In this document: positions 6,659 to 9,023 of the stretch, in pieces
Position numbering within the stretch: position 1 is the stretch's first letter
Layout of the letters: every line of letters begins with the position of its first letter
Assembly (NCBI GenBank): GCA_002347755.1
Contig: DDXT01000044.1
Coordinates: 1 to 9,023 of the forward strand
DNA length: 9,023 nucleotides
DNA from: Caryophanales bacterium UBA2253
Lineage (GTDB): Bacteria > Bacillota_I > Bacilli_A > ML615J-28 > CAG-698
Direction: 5' to 3'
Translations under genes and position numbers: made by a program
The notes under the pieces: generated by a model
What the model was told of the DNA's origin: nothing
Databases searched by the model: none
The model's input: only the letters and a program-made list of their open reading frames with translations

Positions 6659-6867
6659 ATGATGAAAATTTCTTTGGATTTTTTGAAAATTCAAATATTA
6701 ACAAATATCCGCGGAATTTTTCTTCACATTTCTTTAAAATTTCCCAAATCGACTGAACGGATAATTATTGGCTCCAGTTTGGATAATCGCCTCAAAAAGC
6801 CAATTTTCGGGGTTTTTGGAGAAAAATAACCGCTAATTCAGTCAAAAAAGCCGTTTTTTTGGAAAAA
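6659..6867. other. AT-rich intergenic stretch without a convincing gene
   Basis: About 210 bases separate the permease stop from the TetR promoter. The composition is strongly AT-rich and the only open frames are short and low-complexity. Near the permease end, CAAAAAA with TTTTTTG around ACGGC (about 6844-6860) could be a weak terminator on the minus strand. Complementary 7-mers GACTGAA (6751-6757) and TTCAGTC (6837-6843) enclose further imperfect repeats, which could fold as a branched structure or be chance. Confidence 0.5.
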
Positions 6868-7914
6868 TCAAATTTTTAGGTCGCCGGCTTTGATTAAGCC
6901 GAACTTCCGGAAAACCACGTCCGTGGTCCAAACCAAAACGATCGGAGCCGCAATTTCCAAAATTCCGACGCTCAGCCAGAACCACAAAGTATTTCCCATG
7001 GCATTGAAGGTTCCGATTTGTCCGACCAAGCCGGAGGTTCCCATCCCGCTTCCAATCGGAGTGCATTGGGTTTTAAAAACCAAAGTTGAGATCGGACCCA
7101 AAATGGTGCTGACAATAATCGTCGGTAGCCAGATGATCGGCTTCTTCAGAATGTTTTTGAACTGCAGCATCGAAGTTCCCAAGCCCACGGAGATGACGGT
7201 CCCGATGTTATTGTCCTTTCGGGACATGACCGCGAACCCGAGCATTTGCACGCAGCAGCCGACGACCGCGGCTCCGCCCGCAATCCCTCCCAAACTGATG
7301 GCAATGGCGATGGCCGCCGAAGAAATCGGAGCAGTCAAAATCATTCCCATGACGACCGCAATGATGATTCCCATAAAGAACGGCTGAACTTCGGTCGCCC
7401 ACTGGATGAATCCTCCAATCGAGGCCATCATGGCGGCGATTGGTTCATTGATCAACAAAAATATTCCATAAGCTACCGACGCGGAAAGCAGGGGAACCAG
7501 AATTATGTCAACCGGGGTCTTCTTTCTTAAGATAAGCCGGACGATTTCAATGGCCGCCACCGCACATAGAAATTCCGTAAAAGGATCTCCGGGTCGACCG
7601 AAAACCAGTCCGGAGGCGATTCCGCCCGCGGCACCGGCCGCGATCAGTTTCAACCCGTCAATTTTTAGGCTCCAAGCGACGCCGATGCCGATCCCTACCC
7701 CGGTCATGGTCTTAAGCAAGTTCGCCAGAAAGATGATCTCATCAACTTTTAGCAGCGTTCCGATCGTCCCGATGATCGTGCCGATGATCAAGGTCGAAAA
7801 CAGGCCATAAGCCATACCATTGAGCGTTTTTACCAAGTAATCCAGGAATTTTTTGGCGTAAACCCCTGTTTTTTCAAAAAAGGTTTTCCATTTTAATTTT
7901 GTTTCTTCGCGCAT
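6868..7914 (-). CDS. PTS_EIIC_2-family membrane transporter
   Basis: This 348-residue polytopic membrane protein resembles the EIIC-like family PF13303 rather than classical sugar EIIC proteins. Recognisable stretches are GRPGDPFTEFL near residue 106, KTPVDIILVPLLS, the block LTAPISSAAIAIAISLGGIA, GGAAVVGCCVQMLGFAV, SVGLGTSMLQFKNI and the C-terminal GSGMGTSGLVGQ. About nine to ten hydrophobic segments alternate with glycine-rich loops. The substrate of this family is not established. No EIIA or EIIB domain is present in the chain or next to it, so phosphotransfer-coupled transport is doubtful. The ATG at 7914 has GAGG six bases upstream. A modest promoter at 7941-7970 lies in the 76-base gap after the DUF1624 gene. 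The stop is TGA. Confidence 0.85.
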   Translation of the reverse strand: MREETKLKWKTFFEKTGVYAKKFLDYLVKTLNGMAYGLFSTLIIGTIIGTIGTLLKVDEIIFLANLLKTMTGVGIGIGVAWSLKIDGLKLIAAGAAGGIASGLVFGRPGDPFTEFLCAVAAIEIVRLILRKKTPVDIILVPLLSASVAYGIFLLINEPIAAMMASIGGFIQWATEVQPFFMGIIIAVVMGMILTAPISSAAIAIAISLGGIAGGAAVVGCCVQMLGFAVMSRKDNNIGTVISVGLGTSMLQFKNILKKPIIWLPTIIVSTILGPISTLVFKTQCTPIGSGMGTSGLVGQIGTFNAMGNTLWFWLSVGILEIAAPIVLVWTTDVVFRKFGLIKAGDLKI

Positions 7915-7940
7915 TTTTTTCCTCTTCTATTAATTGACTT

Positions 7941-7970
7941 ATTCTATCACGATTCAATGACCAACGCCAA
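7941..7970 (-). promoter_or_regulatory. Candidate promoter of the PTS_EIIC_2-like gene
   Basis: Minus-strand -10 TAGAAT (7946-7941) matches consensus at five of six bases. TTGGCG (7970-7965) is a four-of-six -35 at 18 bases spacing. The start would be about 20 bases before the ribosome binding site. No terminator separates this gene from the upstream one, so co-transcription is an alternative. Confidence 0.5.
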
Positions 7971-7990
7971 TGCAACCTTACCGAAAACGT

Positions 7991-8797
7991 TTAAAAGAAA
8001 ATGATTCCGATCAAAAAGAAGATTACCATCAGGATAACCTGATGAGCAAAATAAAGCCACAAGGCATTTCGTCCGCACCAGTTTAGGAACAAAACTTTGT
8101 GATCCGTCTTGAACAAACTTTGTTTCGCGGAATAAAACTTTTTCCCAAACAAAATTCCGTAGATGTAAATGCCAACATAAGGGATCAGCGGATAATAATC
8201 ACCGGAATAAAAGCGCGGTCCGTAAATGTTGAAAGGGACCAACAAATAATATTGGTTCATAAAATCCACAATCGGCGAATCAAAAACGATGACCCGGTAT
8301 TCAAGCAGAAATCCGAACACCAAAACCACCGTTCCCAATCCAAACAAGACCCAGCGGTTCAGTTTCAAAAACAGCGGGGTCAAGAGCATGCAAATGGCCA
8401 GGCAATGAAGGATCCCAAAGAAAACCGTCATGGACCGATTGCCGCTGATTTCACCAAACAAGAAGGTCGCCAGGGTGAGCCCTAAGGCCAACGCCAGCAG
8501 TTTTAAGCCTCGTTTTAAGTTGTTCTTGGAAAAATGGGCGGAAATCCCAGAGACAAACAGAAAGACGCCCGATACCAAAATGATCCGAAGCACTAAGGAA
8601 TACCAAGTTTCCCGGTAGTTCTCACAAAGGTCGCATAATTTGTACAGCCAATGATCGGTTGGCCCCGAAAACCAAATGTATTTGAAAAGCCGTCCCAAAT
8701 CAAAAGTGATATGGTCAAAAACCATTAAAATGAAGGCCAAGCCGCGAACGGCGTCAATTTCCCAAATTCGGGTTTTTCTTTTCGTTTTTTCCATCAT
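7991..8797 (-). CDS. DUF1624/HGSNAT-like integral membrane acyltransferase family protein
   Basis: This 268-residue membrane protein has about seven hydrophobic segments. The N-terminus WEIDAVRGLAFILMVFDH (12-29), the stretch FVSGISAHFSKNNLKRG (81-97) and FFGILHCLA (126-134) are typical of the heparan-alpha-glucosaminide N-acetyltransferase catalytic domain family (PF07786, DUF1624). That family is thought to move acyl groups across membranes to sugars. The bacterial substrate is unknown, and cell-surface glycan modification is only a guess. The chain starts with two methionines. GGGAG (8806-8802) is four bases from the ATG at 8797 and seven from the ATG at 8794, so the second may be the true start. 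It has its own strong promoter. The C-terminus is a long hydrophobic helix ending at the stop. Confidence 0.85.
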   Translation of the reverse strand: MMEKTKRKTRIWEIDAVRGLAFILMVFDHITFDLGRLFKYIWFSGPTDHWLYKLCDLCENYRETWYSLVLRIILVSGVFLFVSGISAHFSKNNLKRGLKLLALALGLTLATFLFGEISGNRSMTVFFGILHCLAICMLLTPLFLKLNRWVLFGLGTVVLVFGFLLEYRVIVFDSPIVDFMNQYYLLVPFNIYGPRFYSGDYYPLIPYVGIYIYGILFGKKFYSAKQSLFKTDHKVLFLNWCGRNALWLYFAHQVILMVIFFLIGIIFF

Positions 8798-8838
8798 TGA
8801 ACTCCCAGAAATTAAGTAGTGCCGGTTTTCTTTTCAAT

Positions 8839-8867
8839 AGTATACCATGAATCAAAGGACCTGACAA
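8839..8867 (-). promoter_or_regulatory. Promoter of the DUF1624-family gene
   Basis: Minus-strand -35 TTGTCA (8867-8862) and -10 TATACT (8844-8839) are 17 bases apart. A TG dinucleotide one base ahead of the -10 (8847-8846) makes it also an extended -10 promoter. The predicted start is near 8832, about 35 bases ahead of the start codon. Confidence 0.82.
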
Positions 8868-8884
8868 TTTTTATTTTTGTCCTT

Positions 8885-8915
8885 AAAAGAGAAAACCGAG
8901 ACCAAAGTCTCGGTT
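8885..8915 (-). terminator. Intrinsic terminator of an upstream minus-strand transcript
   Basis: A 9 bp perfect stem, AACCGAGAC with GTCTCGGTT (8894-8902 and 8907-8915), has a 4-base loop. On the minus strand it is followed by TTTTCTCTTTT (8895-8885). It lies upstream of the DUF1624 promoter and so ends transcription coming from beyond the right edge. Confidence 0.82.
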
Positions 8916-8924
8916 CAGACTGAT

Positions 8925-8963
8925 GACAAGCCCCATTTCCAAAGAAGGGGTTTGTTTATTTTT
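8925..8963 (+). terminator. Hairpin with plus-strand U-tract, possible bidirectional element
   Basis: GACAAGCCCC (8925-8934) pairs with GGGGTTTGTT (8947-8956), including two G-U pairs. On the plus strand it runs into TTTGTTTATTTTT, as in an intrinsic terminator. No plus-strand gene precedes it in the window. In the minus direction it is the first hairpin of a pair with the terminator at 8885-8915, joined by TCATCAG. Confidence 0.5.
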
Positions 8964-9021
8964 CCACAACTATCTTGAAAAACCAAAAAAACTTTTTTAG
9001 ACACGAAAAAGATATCTTTTT
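8956..9021 (-). CDS. Possible C-terminal end of a gene running off the right edge
   Basis: From the right edge the minus strand reads 21 codons, ending IVVEK, to a TAA at 8958-8956. That stop directly abuts the two-hairpin terminator, much as the ABC-F stop does at the other end of the window. The peptide is rich in Lys and Phe and the DNA is AT-rich. A second frame is also open to 8917, so this may equally be untranslated 3' sequence. No family can be recognised. Confidence 0.2.
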   Translation of the reverse strand, partial: KKISFSCLKKFFWFFKIVVEK

Positions 9022-9023
9022 GG

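Noticed and set aside
6644..6829. 61-codon plus-strand frame in the intergenic gap
   Set aside because: It is low-complexity and AT-driven, starts within the TetR promoter on the opposite strand, and has no recognisable ribosome binding site.
6890..7387. 165-codon plus-strand open frame
   Set aside because: It is antisense to the clear PTS_EIIC_2-like gene, is rich in Pro/Ile/Met from the complementary strand, and resembles no family.
8919..8956. CTGATGA on the plus strand at both window ends (also at 37-43), resembling the hammerhead ribozyme core
   Set aside because: A hammerhead needs CUGAUGA, a helix, then GAAA and a third helix with a cleavage site. Neither copy has GAAA after its helix, and both fit better as the linker of the minus-strand double-hairpin terminator.
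9006..9021. 16 bp perfect palindrome AAAAAGATATCTTTTT, resembling the hairpin at 1863-1893
   Set aside because: It is too AT-rich and short to be meaningful and has no room for a loop. The likeness to the queT-end hairpin is probably chance composition.

Overview
This window holds six complete protein genes, and possibly the last codons of a seventh at the right edge. All lie on the minus strand, so transcription runs from high to low coordinates. The window suggests a low-to-moderate G+C member of the Bacillota or a related Mollicutes/Erysipelotrichia-type lineage. The evidence is strong AGGAGG-type ribosome binding sites, textbook sigma-A-like promoters, U-tract terminators, riboswitch attenuation, and ECF vitamin transporters with a QueT family member. 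TGA is used as a stop (end of the gene at 6868) and tryptophan is encoded by TGG, so the standard bacterial code fits. The genus cannot be fixed from sequence alone.

Read in the direction of transcription, the right edge (8885-9023) holds a pair of hairpins that probably end an upstream gene. Next come an integral membrane protein of the DUF1624/heparan-glucosaminide acetyltransferase family (7991-8797) and a PTS_EIIC_2-type membrane transporter (6868-7914). Then, after an AT-rich gap, a TetR-family regulator (5978-6577) is preceded by a strong promoter and a 7+7 bp inverted repeat that looks like its own operator.

The centre (2461-5970) is one vitamin transport unit: promoter, cobalamin riboswitch, intrinsic terminator, then three overlapping genes for the T, double-ATPase and S components of an ECF transporter. 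The gene order and the B12 riboswitch point to cobalamin or cobamide-precursor uptake (CbrTUV type). Immediately downstream lies a separate promoter, a compact preQ1-I riboswitch that buries the Shine-Dalgarno sequence, and a QueT-family S component (1874-2374) for a queuosine precursor. QueT has no private ATPase or T protein here and probably borrows an ECF module, perhaps the adjacent one. A Uup/YfmR-like ABC-F ATPase (80-1834) closes the window, followed by another two-hairpin terminator.

The most interesting points are two riboswitches of different classes and probably different mechanisms controlling neighbouring ECF transporters, a possible metabolic link between B12 and queuosine (QueG is a cobalamin enzyme), and a similar double-hairpin element with a shared TCATCAG spacer at both ends of the window. 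I did not find a convincing new defence or mobile system.
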